From NCBI GenBank assembly GCA_051867635.1, contig JBJDYT010000023.1, positions 1 through 29,608 on the forward strand: DNA of 29,608 nucleotides. The letters run 5' to 3'. Under the pieces are notes generated by a model, which was given only the letters and a program-made list of their open reading frames with translations, made no database searches and had not been told where the DNA came from. This DNA is from RGIG5472 sp051867635 (GTDB lineage Bacteria; Bacillota; Clostridia; Oscillospirales; Oscillospiraceae). The translations under genes were made by a program, and so were the position numbers. How positions within the stretch are numbered: position 1 is the first letter of the stretch; every line of letters starts with the position of its first letter. Of this stretch, positions 6,280 through 13,514 are shown one piece after another.

Positions 6280-7305
6280 ATGAGCAGCAAGCGCGTCGGC
6301 GCGGGGACCGTCCGGTTCTCCCGGCCTCCCGTCCTCCTCTCCTGGGCCAGCATCGGCGGCAAAATGGAGGGGCAGGGCCCCCTGAGCCGGTACTTCGATT
6401 TGCTGGAGGACGACTCCTTCTTCGGAGAAAAGACCTGGGAAAAGGCGGAGACCGCCATGCAGAAGCGCGCCCTCTCCAAGGCCATGGAGAAGGCCTCCCT
6501 CACCCGGGCGGATCTGGATATGGTCTTCGGCGGAGACCTTTTGAACCAGTGTACCGGCACCTCCTTCGCCATGCGGCATTTCAGCGTCCCCTTCTACGGG
6601 GTCTACGGCGCCTGCTCCACCATGGGCGAGAGCCTGTCCCTGGCCGCCATGGCCGTTGACGGAGGCTTCGCCCGCCGCACGGCGGCCATCGCCTCCTCCC
6701 ACTACTGCACGGCGGAGCGGCAGTACCGCACCCCCATGCCCTACGGCAACCAGCGTACCCCCACCGCCCAGTGGACCGCCACGGCCTGCGGCTGCTGCCT
6801 GCTGGGCGAGGAGGGCGACGGCCCCCGGATCACCCACGCGGTCTGCGGGCGCATCGTGGACAAGGGCCTCACCGACTCCAACAACATGGGCGCCGCCATG
6901 GCCCCCGCCGCCTATGACACCCTCTCGCTCTACTTCCGGGACACGGGCGAGGGGCCGGAGAGCTTCGACCTGATCCTGACAGGGGACCTGGGAAAGCTCG
7001 GCAGCGAGATCCTGACGGAGCTCTTCGCCCGGGACGGCGTGGACATGACGAAGAACTACTTCGACTGCGGCGCCTTACTCTATGACATCGAAAAGCAGGA
7101 TATGCACTGCGGCGGCTCCGGCGCGGGCTGCAGCGCCTCCGTCCTGGCGGGCTATGTGCTGGGGAACCTGCAGAGCGGCAAGTGGCGGCGCATCCTCTTC
7201 GCCCCCACGGGCGCGCTGCTCTCCACCACCTCCGTCTACCAGGGCGAGAGCATCCCCGGCATCTGCCACGCGGTGGTCATCGAGGGAAAGGAGGCGAAGG
7301 CATGA
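6280..7305 (+). CDS. spoVAD: stage V sporulation protein AD
   Basis: A 341-residue protein with the thiolase-like fold of SpoVAD. Recognisable parts are 'KTWEKAETAMQKRAL', 'GGDLLNQCTGTSFAMR', 'YGVYGACSTMGESLSLAA', 'SSHYCTAERQYRTPMPYGNQRTPTAQWT' and 'HCGGSGAGCSASVL'. In Bacillus, SpoVAD binds dipicolinic acid and is part of the SpoVA channel in the forespore inner membrane that loads DPA during sporulation and releases it on germination. The gene overlaps spoVAE by the ATGA tetranucleotide. spoVAC, normally just upstream, is absent: the neighbour is a divergent minus-strand gene. Confidence 0.96.
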   Translation: MSSKRVGAGTVRFSRPPVLLSWASIGGKMEGQGPLSRYFDLLEDDSFFGEKTWEKAETAMQKRALSKAMEKASLTRADLDMVFGGDLLNQCTGTSFAMRHFSVPFYGVYGACSTMGESLSLAAMAVDGGFARRTAAIASSHYCTAERQYRTPMPYGNQRTPTAQWTATACGCCLLGEEGDGPRITHAVCGRIVDKGLTDSNNMGAAMAPAAYDTLSLYFRDTGEGPESFDLILTGDLGKLGSEILTELFARDGVDMTKNYFDCGALLYDIEKQDMHCGGSGAGCSASVLAGYVLGNLQSGKWRRILFAPTGALLSTTSVYQGESIPGICHAVVIEGKEAKA

Positions 7306-7658
7306 GCTACCTCAACGCGTTCCTCTGCGGCGGCATTCTCTGCGCCATCGGCCAGATCCTCATCGACAAAACCCAGCTCACCCCCGCCCGCATCCTGACG
7401 GGCTATGTGGTGGCCGGCGTGGCGCTGGGCGCCCTGGGCCTGTACGAGCCGCTGGTGAAATGGGGCGGCGCGGGGGCCACGGTGCCCCTGACCGGCTTCG
7501 GCTACAGCCTCGCCAAGGGCGTGAAGGAGGCGGTGGCCAAGGACGGCTGGCTCGGCATCTTCACCGGCGGCCTCGGCGCCACCGCCGGGGGCATCGCCGC
7601 GGCGGTGCTGTTCGGTTTGCTCGCGGCGCTGCTGTTCAAGCCCGGCGACAAGCGCTGA
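7302..7658 (+). CDS. spoVAE: stage V sporulation protein AE
   Basis: A 118-residue hydrophobic protein starting MSYLNAFLCGGILCAIGQILIDK, with four likely TM segments (about 5-20, 28-48, 56-72 and 85-112). The sequence 'LTPARILTGYVVAGVALGALGLYEPL' is typical of SpoVAE/SpoVAEb. It is a membrane subunit of the DPA channel and acts with SpoVAD and SpoVAC. The start overlaps the spoVAD stop (ATGA) and has GGAGG 8 bases upstream, so translation is coupled. A strong terminator follows. Confidence 0.94.
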   Translation: MSYLNAFLCGGILCAIGQILIDKTQLTPARILTGYVVAGVALGALGLYEPLVKWGGAGATVPLTGFGYSLAKGVKEAVAKDGWLGIFTGGLGATAGGIAAAVLFGLLAALLFKPGDKR

Positions 7659-7670
7659 GCGGCCGCGGGA

Positions 7671-7709
7671 AAAGGAAGCGCCCTGTCCGGGCGCTTCCTT
7701 TCGCTTTTT
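7671..7709 (+). terminator. terminator of spoVAD-spoVAE
   Basis: A 13-bp perfect stem AAAGGAAGCGCCC / GGGCGCTTCCTTT (7671-7683, 7689-7701) with a TGTCC loop and a short distal T-run CGCTTTTT. Confidence 0.85.
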
Positions 7710-7733
7710 CCCTCCTGCCCCGGCAAAATTTTT

Positions 7734-7791
7734 AATTAAGCCTTGACTTATTTGGACAGGCTGCTATACTGTAATTAAGTCGTGACTTAAT
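7734..7791 (+). promoter_or_regulatory. arsR-copA promoter with two tandem operators
   Basis: TTGACT (7743-7748), 16 bp, TATACT (7765-7770). A perfect 18-bp palindrome ATTAAGTC-GT-GACTTAAT lies at 7774-7791, immediately after the -10. A second, imperfect copy of the same motif (16 of 20 bases the same) at 7734-7753 covers the -35. Two sites bracketing the core promoter fit repression by an ArsR/SmtB dimer pair, released by metal. Confidence 0.8.
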
Positions 7792-7817
7792 CACAAAAGC
7801 TAAGGCAGGGATAGCAG

Positions 7818-8189
7818 ATGGAACATATGCCGGTCCTCAAGGTGCTGGCGGATGACACGCGCATGCGGATCGTCACACTGCTGCTGGCGCACAACTACTG
7901 CGTCCGCGCGCTGGCAAGGAAGCTCCATATCTCGGAGGCCGCCGTCTCCCAGCATCTGAAGGTGCTGCGGGAGGCGGGGCTGCTGGAGGGCGAAAAGAAG
8001 GGCTATTTCATGCACTACGGCGTGAACCGCGAGGCCCTGCGGGGCCTGGCGGAGGAGCTCAGCGCCCTGGCCGGCACCGAGTGCAAGGCCTGCTCCCCCG
8101 CCCAGGGGGGCTGCGGGACGGCGGAGGCGGCGAAATGCCACAACCAGAAGTGCCGCCCCTGCCACTGCGGGGACGGAGAGGATGACTAA
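7818..8189 (+). CDS. ArsR/SmtB-family metalloregulator with Cys-rich tail
   Basis: A 123-residue winged-helix repressor. 'VLADDTRMRIVTLLL' and the recognition region 'RALARKLHISEAAVSQHLKVLREAGLLEGEKKGYFMHYGVN' are the ArsR signature. The usual CVC-type alpha-3 metal site is not present (only C31 in 'HNYCVRALA'), but the last ~37 residues contain seven Cys with His ('ECKACS', 'GGCG', 'KCHNQKCRPCHCG'). I infer this tail senses the metal. The gene directly precedes copA and follows an operator-laden promoter, so it most probably represses the copper operon. CsoR or CopY would be the usual copper regulators in Firmicutes, so this pairing is less standard. Confidence 0.88.
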   Translation: MEHMPVLKVLADDTRMRIVTLLLAHNYCVRALARKLHISEAAVSQHLKVLREAGLLEGEKKGYFMHYGVNREALRGLAEELSALAGTECKACSPAQGGCGTAEAAKCHNQKCRPCHCGDGEDD

Positions 8190-8252
8190 GCGGAAACCAG
8201 TACGCCCGGCGGCGCAGCGGCCCGCCGCGGCAGGCAGGAGGAAAACAGCCAT

Positions 8253-10751
8253 ATGGCACAGGAAAACTTCATCGTCACGGGGATGACCTGCAGCGCCTGC
8301 AGCGCCCACGTGGAAAAGGCGGTGCGGAAGCTCCCGGGCGTCTCCGCCGCCAACGTCAATCTCATGACCGGGGGCATGAGCGTCACCTTTGAGGGCCTGC
8401 AAAAGCAGGACATCATCGACGCGGTAGTGGCGGCGGGCTACGGCTGCGAGAACGCGGGGGAGTCCGCCCGGGAAAAGCGGAGCGAAAAGCAGCAGCAGGA
8501 GCTGAAGCGGAAAAAGCGCAGCCTGCTCCTCTCCATCGCCTTCCTCATTCCCCTGTTTTATCTGGCCATGGGACACATGATGGGCGCGCCCATCCCCAAG
8601 GCGCTGCACATGAATCAGTTCCTCTACGCTTTGGTGCAGCTCCTTTTGCTGCTGCCCATCCTCTGGTGGAACCGAAACTATTTTATCGTGGGCTTCTCCC
8701 GGCTCTTTAAGCTCGCCCCCAACATGGACTCCCTCGTGGCCCTGGGCGCGGCGGCGGGCGTGGTCTACAGCCTCATTGAGATGGCCTCCCTGCCCCACGG
8801 CATGGGCGAGGCCATGCCGGAGCTGTACTTCGAGTCCGCGGGCATGATCCTGGCGCTGGTCTCCGTGGGCAAGTACATGGAGCAGCGCTCCAACCTCAAG
8901 ACCACGGAAGCCGTCTCCTCCCTGCTGGCCCTGGCCCCCCAGTCGGCGGTGGTGAAGCGGGAGGGACAGGAGTACACCGTTCCCGTCAGCGAAGTGGCGG
9001 CGGGGGATCTGGTCATCCTCCGCCAGGGCGGCAAGGTGCCGGTGGACGGCACGCTGGTCACCGGGCAGGCGGCGGTGGACGAATCCGCCCTGACGGGCGA
9101 GAGCCTGCCGGTGGAAAAGAATCCCGGCGACACGCTGACGGCGGGCACGGTCCTCCGCTGGGGCTACGCGGAAATGGAAGCCAAGCGCGTGGGCGCGGAC
9201 ACCACCCTCGCCCAGATCGTGCGGCTCATGGAGGAGGCCGCCTCCTCCAAAGCCCCCATCTCCAAGCTGGCCGACCGGGTCAGCGGCGTGTTCGTGCCGG
9301 TGGTCATGGCCATCGCCCTCATCGCCGCCCTCCTCTGGGGCACCGTGGGCGGCATGGGCGTGAGCTTCGCCCTCTCCATCGGCATCGCGGTGCTGGTGAT
9401 CTCCTGCCCCTGCGCGCTGGGTCTGGCGACTCCCGTGGCCATCATGATCGGCACCGGCGCCGCGGCAAAGCAGGGCATCCTCATCAAGTCCGCGGAGAGC
9501 CTGGAGCTGCTGGGCAAGGTGGACGCGGTGGTGCTGGATAAGACCGGCACCGTCACGGAAGGCCGCCCCCAGGTGACGGACGTGCTCACCGCGGACGGCG
9601 TGACGGAGGAACAGCTCCTTTGTGCCGCCGCCTCGGTGGAGCAGCTCTCCGAGCATCCCCTGGCCCAGGCCATCCTGCGGGAGGCGGAGCGCCGGGGGCT
9701 GCCGCTCGAAGAGGCGGAAGACTTCCAGGCCTCGGCGGGCGGCGGCGTCAGTGCCCGACTGGGCGGAAAAACCGTTCTCGGCGGCAACCGCCGTCTCATG
9801 GAGGCCAGCGGCGTGGATATCTCCGCCTTTGACGCGGCAGCGGAGGGCTTCGCCTCCAGGGGCAAAACGCCCCTCTATTTCGCCCAAGGGCAGACGCTCC
9901 TCGGCATCGTGGGCGTGGCGGACGTGGTCCGCGCCAGCAGCCGCAACGCCCTGGAGGATTTCCGCAAGCTGGGGACGGAGGTGGTGCTGCTCACCGGCGA
10001 CAACCGGCGGACGGCGGACGCCATCGCGAAGGACTTAGGCATCGAGACGGTGTACGCGGAGGTGCTGCCCGCGGACAAGCAGCACTGCATCACCGAGCTG
10101 CAGGCGCAGGGCAAGACCGTCGCCATGATCGGCGACGGCATCAACGACGCGCCGGCCCTGGCCGCGGCGGACGTAGGCGTCGCCATCGGCGCGGGCACGG
10201 ATATCGCCCTGGAGTCCGCGGACGTGGTGCTGATGAAGAGCGACCTCTCCGACGCGGCGGCGGCCATGCAGCTCTCCCGGGCGGTGATCCGGAACATCCG
10301 GCAGAACCTGTTCTGGGCCTTCTTTTACAACACCGTGGGCATCCCCGTGGCGGCGGGCGCGCTGTATCCCCTGCTGCACCTGCGGCTGAACCCCATGCTG
10401 GCGGCGGCCGCCATGAGCCTCAGCTCTCTCTGTGTCGTCAGCAACGCCCTGCGCCTGCGGGGCTGGAAGCCCTCTCTCACCCACACCTACCGGGAGGAGG
10501 TCCCGGAGACGCATACAGAATCACACAAGGAGGAAGCAAAGGATATGAGCCAGGTACGGACCATTAAGATCGAGGGCATGATGTGCAGCCACTGCTCCGG
10601 CCGCGTGGAAAAGGCCCTGAACGCCATCGAGGGCGTGCAGGCCACGGTGGATCTCGCCGCCGGCACCGCCGCCGTTACGGGCGAGGTCAGCGCCGAGGCG
10701 CTGCGCAAGGCCGTGGAGGACGCGGGCTACACCGTACTGTCCGTGGAGTGA
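8253..10751 (+). CDS. copA: Cu(I)-translocating P1B-type ATPase CopA with fused C-terminal CopZ-like domain
   Basis: An 832-residue P-type ATPase with an AGGAGGAAAA RBS. The N-terminal heavy-metal domain has GMTCSAC (Cys13, Cys16). Eight TM helices follow the usual P1B layout, with the actuator TGES (281-284), CPC (385-387) in the metal-transport helix, phosphorylation Asp429 in DKTGT, His468-Pro in the nucleotide domain, and GDGINDAP (627-634). After the last TM helices a polar linker rich in Thr, Glu and His leads to a second heavy-metal domain beginning at Met765, with GMMCSHC (Cys778, Cys781), resembling the free chaperone CopZ. It pumps Cu(I) out of the cytosol. Regulation is presumably by the preceding ArsR protein. 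The internal RBS/ATG before residue 765 may also yield the domain alone. Confidence 0.95.
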   Translation: MAQENFIVTGMTCSACSAHVEKAVRKLPGVSAANVNLMTGGMSVTFEGLQKQDIIDAVVAAGYGCENAGESAREKRSEKQQQELKRKKRSLLLSIAFLIPLFYLAMGHMMGAPIPKALHMNQFLYALVQLLLLLPILWWNRNYFIVGFSRLFKLAPNMDSLVALGAAAGVVYSLIEMASLPHGMGEAMPELYFESAGMILALVSVGKYMEQRSNLKTTEAVSSLLALAPQSAVVKREGQEYTVPVSEVAAGDLVILRQGGKVPVDGTLVTGQAAVDESALTGESLPVEKNPGDTLTAGTVLRWGYAEMEAKRVGADTTLAQIVRLMEEAASSKAPISKLADRVSGVFVPVVMAIALIAALLWGTVGGMGVSFALSIGIAVLVISCPCALGLATPVAIMIGTGAAAKQGILIKSAESLELLGKVDAVVLDKTGTVTEGRPQVTDVLTADGVTEEQLLCAAASVEQLSEHPLAQAILREAERRGLPLEEAEDFQASAGGGVSARLGGKTVLGGNRRLMEASGVDISAFDAAAEGFASRGKTPLYFAQGQTLLGIVGVADVVRASSRNALEDFRKLGTEVVLLTGDNRRTADAIAKDLGIETVYAEVLPADKQHCITELQAQGKTVAMIGDGINDAPALAAADVGVAIGAGTDIALESADVVLMKSDLSDAAAAMQLSRAVIRNIRQNLFWAFFYNTVGIPVAAGALYPLLHLRLNPMLAAAAMSLSSLCVVSNALRLRGWKPSLTHTYREEVPETHTESHKEEAKDMSQVRTIKIEGMMCSHCSGRVEKALNAIEGVQATVDLAAGTAAVTGEVSAEALRKAVEDAGYTVLSVE
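10527..10751 (+). CDS. possible independently translated CopZ-like copper chaperone (internal start in copA)
   Basis: Inside copA, AAGGAGGA (10527-10534) stands about 10 bases before an in-frame ATG at 10545. Starting there would give a 68-residue protein with the ferredoxin-like heavy-metal fold: MSQVRTIKIEGMMCSHCSGR, then 'VEKALNAIEGVQATVDL' and 'EALRKAVEDAGYTVLSVE'. Its length and motif are those of CopZ. The linker just upstream (about residues 740-764) is polar and lacks domain character, as if a former intergenic region had become coding. Either a copA-copZ gene fusion kept the old RBS, or both a fused and a free form are made. Coordinates include the RBS. The dual product is inference. 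Confidence 0.5.
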   Translation, partial: KEEAKDMSQVRTIKIEGMMCSHCSGRVEKALNAIEGVQATVDLAAGTAAVTGEVSAEALRKAVEDAGYTVLSVE

Positions 10752-11011
10752 TACTGATTCTTGATTAAAAGATTTAATCAAGAATCCCGTGTGCTGCGCA
10801 CACTCGCATCGTGCTGACGCACGCTGCGCCGTCTGCTGTGCATGGATATCCGTAAGGCGGCAAAGCCGCCAACGGCTATCGCATCATGCAGTTCTTGACG
10901 CGCTCCGCGCTCAGGGAGGAACCAGTGGTACACTGGTGACGGAAGTGCAGCAAGCGCCGCAGCGCGAGACTGTATAAAAAGCTTTTTAAGCTTTTTATCA
11001 AGAACTAGTAT
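10751..11011 (+). repeat. 261-bp MITE-like element with terminal inverted repeats and internal hairpins
   Basis: The left end (10751-10771) and the inverted right end (10991-11011) share 18 of 21 bases, with core TTCTTGAT. Inside are several perfect hairpins: a 14-bp stem with 3-nt loop at 10756-10786, GTGTGC/GCACAC just after it, GGCGG/CCGCC near 10858-10872, ACCAGTG-GTA-CACTGGT near 10921-10937, and an 11-bp stem ATAAAAAGCTT-TTT-AAGCTTTTTAT near 10975-10998. No convincing ORF is present. The element begins on the last base of the copA stop codon. It could be a miniature inverted-repeat element, a structured intergenic repeat family, or the copA terminator region in part. Confidence 0.55.
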
Positions 11012-11019
11012 AAACACCA

Positions 11020-11063
11020 AAAACAACAAAGGGAGCGGCGGGGCCTGTGGCCCCGCCGCTTCC
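11020..11063 (-). terminator. terminator of the TetR/ABC operon
   Basis: A 15-bp GC-rich stem (11031-11045 with 11049-11063, one G-U pair) with a 3-nt loop. On the minus strand it is followed by TTTGTTGTTTTT. It lies 22 bases beyond the permease stop. Confidence 0.85.
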
Positions 11064-11085
11064 TGTTTGCTTTATACAGGCTCTC

Positions 11086-11871
11086 TCAGCGGATATCCTT
11101 CCTGCCGTATTCCCAGTAGGCCGCCGCCACGCCCAGCAGGGCGTACAGCATGCCGAGGGCCACCAGCGCCGCGTCCAGGCTGCCATTCGCCACGATGTCC
11201 GCCCCCTCCGTATAGCCAAAGGGCGTCACATATTTCAAGAAGGACGCGCGGTCGGAGAGGTTCGCGATGATGTTGAGGAAGTACATCACGGCGGCGAGGC
11301 CCAGCCCCACGCCCAGGCCGCCCCGGCGCAGGAAGGCCGAAATGCCGAAGCAGACGCCCGCCAGCTCCAGCTGCAGGAGGAAGTAGGCCAGGTGCAGCAG
11401 GCAAAGCTCCTTCCAGGGGATCTCCTCGCCCACGGCGGCGACGGAAATAAGCGCCAGACCGAACACCACGGCGTTCAGCAGCACGATCTGGAGCAGGACG
11501 GCGGCGAGCTTCCCGCTGACGATCCGCCCGCGGCTGACGGGGTGGGTCAGCAGGAACTCCGCCGTCCGGTCCCGCTCCTCCTTCGCCAGGGCGGAAACGG
11601 CGATGAGGGAGGCGAAGAACGCGCCGCCAAGCCCCAGGATATTGCCGCACTCCACCGCGTAAAAGCCGATGAGCGTGCCGAAGCTGAGCCGGTCCATGCC
11701 GAAGGCCGCCGAGAAGGCGCCCATGGAGGCGAAAATCTCCGTCACGCCGTCCATCTCGTCCTTCATCTCGGGAAAGAGGAAGATGCAGACCGCCATGAGA
11801 AAGCCGATGGCGGCGGTCCAGACGGCCAGAGCCTTGCCGCCCTGCCGCAGCTCATGTTTCACAAGCGTCAT
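11086..11871 (-). CDS. ABC-2 type transporter permease
   Basis: A 261-residue membrane protein starting MTLVKHELRQGGKALAVWTAAIG. Six hydrophobic segments are spread along its length. The middle 'AKEERDRTAEFLLTHPVSRGRIVSGKLAAVLL' is the typical cytoplasmic coupling region of ABC-2 (NatB/YhaP-like) permeases ('E...GT.E.L.t.PvsR..i..gK'). It pairs with the ATPase encoded just upstream, overlapping by 4 bases (ATGA), to form an exporter in the cytoplasmic membrane. Substrate is unknown; relatives export drugs, peptides or sodium. Last gene of the TetR-controlled operon. Confidence 0.88.
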   Translation of the reverse strand: MTLVKHELRQGGKALAVWTAAIGFLMAVCIFLFPEMKDEMDGVTEIFASMGAFSAAFGMDRLSFGTLIGFYAVECGNILGLGGAFFASLIAVSALAKEERDRTAEFLLTHPVSRGRIVSGKLAAVLLQIVLLNAVVFGLALISVAAVGEEIPWKELCLLHLAYFLLQLELAGVCFGISAFLRRGGLGVGLGLAAVMYFLNIIANLSDRASFLKYVTPFGYTEGADIVANGSLDAALVALGMLYALLGVAAAYWEYGRKDIR

Positions 11872-12749
11872 TCCGCCCCGCCCCCTTCCGTATAGTAATG
11901 GAGGAAGATCTCCTCCAGGTCCGGCTCCGCCACGGAGAGGTCCGTGAGCCTTCCCCGGGAGAGACAGCGCACCAGCTCGTCCATGCCGCCGCCATAGAGG
12001 AAGCTGACGCCGCCGTCCACCGTCTGTTTATCCCGGACGTCCGCCAGCTGCCCGATATCGATCTCGCCATGGACGGTGACGCGCTTGGCGCTGGTACGGG
12101 CGAGCGCCTCCACGCTGTCGCAGGCGATGAGCCTGCCCTCGCGGATGATGGCCGCCCGCCGGCAGTGCCGCTGGATCTCCGAGAGCACATGGCTGGAGAG
12201 AAACACGGTGGCCCCCGCCTGATTCCGCTCGCGCAGAATGGCGAAGAACTCCCGCTGCATCAGCGGGTCCAGGCCGCTGGTGGGCTCATCCAGGATCAAA
12301 AGCTCCGGCTCGTGCTGCAGGGCGCAGACGATGGCGGCCTTCTTGCGGTTGCCGAAGGAGAGCTCCTCCACCCTGCGGCCCACATCCAGCTGCAGCCTGT
12401 CGCAGAGGCGTTTTGCCTCGGCGGCGCAGCTGCGCCTTCGCAGGTCCGCCGAAAACTTCAGCACGTCCCGCACCCGCATGCCGGCGTAAAACGCCGCCTC
12501 GGAGGGAAGGTAGCCCACGCGCTGCAGAATGCGCTCCTTTTCCCGTGTCACATCCAGCCCCAGGACCGACGCGCTGCCCCCCGTGGGGGAGAGCAGCCCC
12601 AGCAGCGTGCGGATGGTGGTGGACTTCCCCGCCCCGTTGGGGCCGATGAAGCCGAAGAACTCGCCCTCCGCCACGCTCAGGTTCAAATCGATGACGCCCC
12701 GGGCCTTGCCGTAGTACTTGGTAAGGCCGCTGGTCTTGATGGCGTCCAT
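11868..12749 (-). CDS. ABC transporter ATP-binding protein
   Basis: About 293 residues. Walker A GPNGAGKST (about 36-44), the ABC signature as LSFGNRKK (variant of LSGGQ), Walker B LLILDEPTSGLDP, and the switch His in LSSHVLSE. The C-terminal extension 'DLEEIFLHYY' is typical of drug/antibiotic-type (CcmA/NatA-like) exporter ATPases. Two ATGs are available, 12755 and 12749. AGGAGG sits only one base from the first, so 12749 is preferred; 12755 would overlap the tetR stop by ATGA. It powers the permease encoded next. The Asn-Arg-Lys in the signature is common in this subfamily. Confidence 0.9.
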   Translation of the reverse strand: MDAIKTSGLTKYYGKARGVIDLNLSVAEGEFFGFIGPNGAGKSTTIRTLLGLLSPTGGSASVLGLDVTREKERILQRVGYLPSEAAFYAGMRVRDVLKFSADLRRRSCAAEAKRLCDRLQLDVGRRVEELSFGNRKKAAIVCALQHEPELLILDEPTSGLDPLMQREFFAILRERNQAGATVFLSSHVLSEIQRHCRRAAIIREGRLIACDSVEALARTSAKRVTVHGEIDIGQLADVRDKQTVDGGVSFLYGGGMDELVRCLSRGRLTDLSVAEPDLEEIFLHYYTEGGGAE

Positions 12750-12751
12750 GT

Positions 12752-13366
12752 TCATTCCTCCTTTCGCAGGTAGACCGATTTCCAGAACTCGATCATTCTG
12801 GTGAAATCCTGCTCCATTTTCTCCACATCCACGTCCCCGCGCTGTACCATTTCCCAGAGATAGCCCTCGGAGGCCCAGTACATGTCCCGGTACATCATCT
12901 CGATATCCAGCCCCGGCACGAACTGCGCCGGATCCAGGTTCAGCAGCGTGTGGCTGGCCTTGTAGGAAAAGTGTTTCTGATAGCTCTCCTGAATGGCGGC
13001 GCAGATCTCCGGGTCCTTTTCGTAGAAAGCCCTGATGGTGAAAAACGCCATATGAGGATACTGCCGGGTGATGTCCATTTTGGCCCGCATCCCCCGCGTC
13101 ATGCTCTCAAACAGGTCCTTCTGGGCGTAGCAGTCGTACTTCGTCAGGTATTCAATGGTGATCTCCGCGCACTTCTCCCAGAGGAAGAGGTACAGCTCCT
13201 TTTTGTTGTGGAAATAGTGGAACAGCAGCGCCTTGCTGATCCCTGCCGCGTCCGCGATCTCGCTCATGGGGCTTTTCTTGTAGGAGTTTTGGGAGAACAC
13301 CCGGTAGCCCGCGTTGAGGATCGCCTGCTGCTTTTCCGCCGGAAGCGAAAAGAACTTTTGATTCAT
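12752..13366 (-). CDS. TetR/AcrR-family transcriptional regulator
   Basis: A 204-residue protein. The start at 13366 has GGAGGC upstream; the frame extends to 13396 without an RBS. The N-terminal HTH: 'KQQAILNAGYRVFSQNSYKKSPMSEIADAAGISKALLFHYFHNKKELY' (about 12-60) is a full TetR recognition domain. The C-terminal ligand and dimer domain is unlike named family members I know, ending 'EFWKSVYLRKEE'. It is the first gene of an operon with an ABC exporter, and its promoter carries TTGACCG-type half-sites, so it likely represses the operon until a toxic ligand binds. Ligand unknown. Confidence 0.92.
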   Translation of the reverse strand: MNQKFFSLPAEKQQAILNAGYRVFSQNSYKKSPMSEIADAAGISKALLFHYFHNKKELYLFLWEKCAEITIEYLTKYDCYAQKDLFESMTRGMRAKMDITRQYPHMAFFTIRAFYEKDPEICAAIQESYQKHFSYKASHTLLNLDPAQFVPGLDIEMMYRDMYWASEGYLWEMVQRGDVDVEKMEQDFTRMIEFWKSVYLRKEE

Positions 13367-13379
13367 GGCACTGCCTCCG

Positions 13380-13429
13380 TTAACCGTGTCGGTCAAGTAC
13401 CATTATACGGCGTTGACCGTTTTTGAGAA
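13380..13429 (-). promoter_or_regulatory. tetR promoter with TetR-type operator half-sites
   Basis: Minus strand: weak -35 TTCTCA (13424-13429), 16 bp, consensus TATAAT (13402-13407). TTAACCG-TGT-CGGTCAA (13380-13396) is a near-perfect 17-bp palindrome just downstream of the -10. A third half-site, TTGACCG (13413-13419), lies in the spacer. The arrangement brackets the -10 and suits autorepression. Confidence 0.7.
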
Positions 13430-13463
13430 GACCCCCGGCTGTAAAAATCTGCCGCCGGAGCGC

Positions 13464-13500
13464 AAAAAAAGCATCCGGGCCGGACCCGGATGCTTTTTGC
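13464..13500 (-). terminator. terminator downstream of folD (bidirectional shape)
   Basis: A perfect stem GCATCCGGG / CCCGGATGC with a 5-nt loop, flanked by an A-run and a T-run so the helix extends to GCAAAAA/TTTTTGC. On the minus strand it ends in seven Ts. It lies 14 bases after the folD stop and closes the M16-lgt-folD unit. Confidence 0.9.
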
Positions 13501-13514
13501 CTGGGGGGGAAGGC

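Noticed and set aside
7800..9887. A 695-residue minus-strand open frame opposite arsR-copA
   Set aside because: It is His/Gly/Arg-rich, typical of antisense frames in GC-rich genes, and overlaps two confident genes.
10778..11029. Small ORFs of 62 and 83 residues on both strands inside the repeat element
   Set aside because: Composition follows the hairpins, no RBS is present, and no protein-like pattern is seen.
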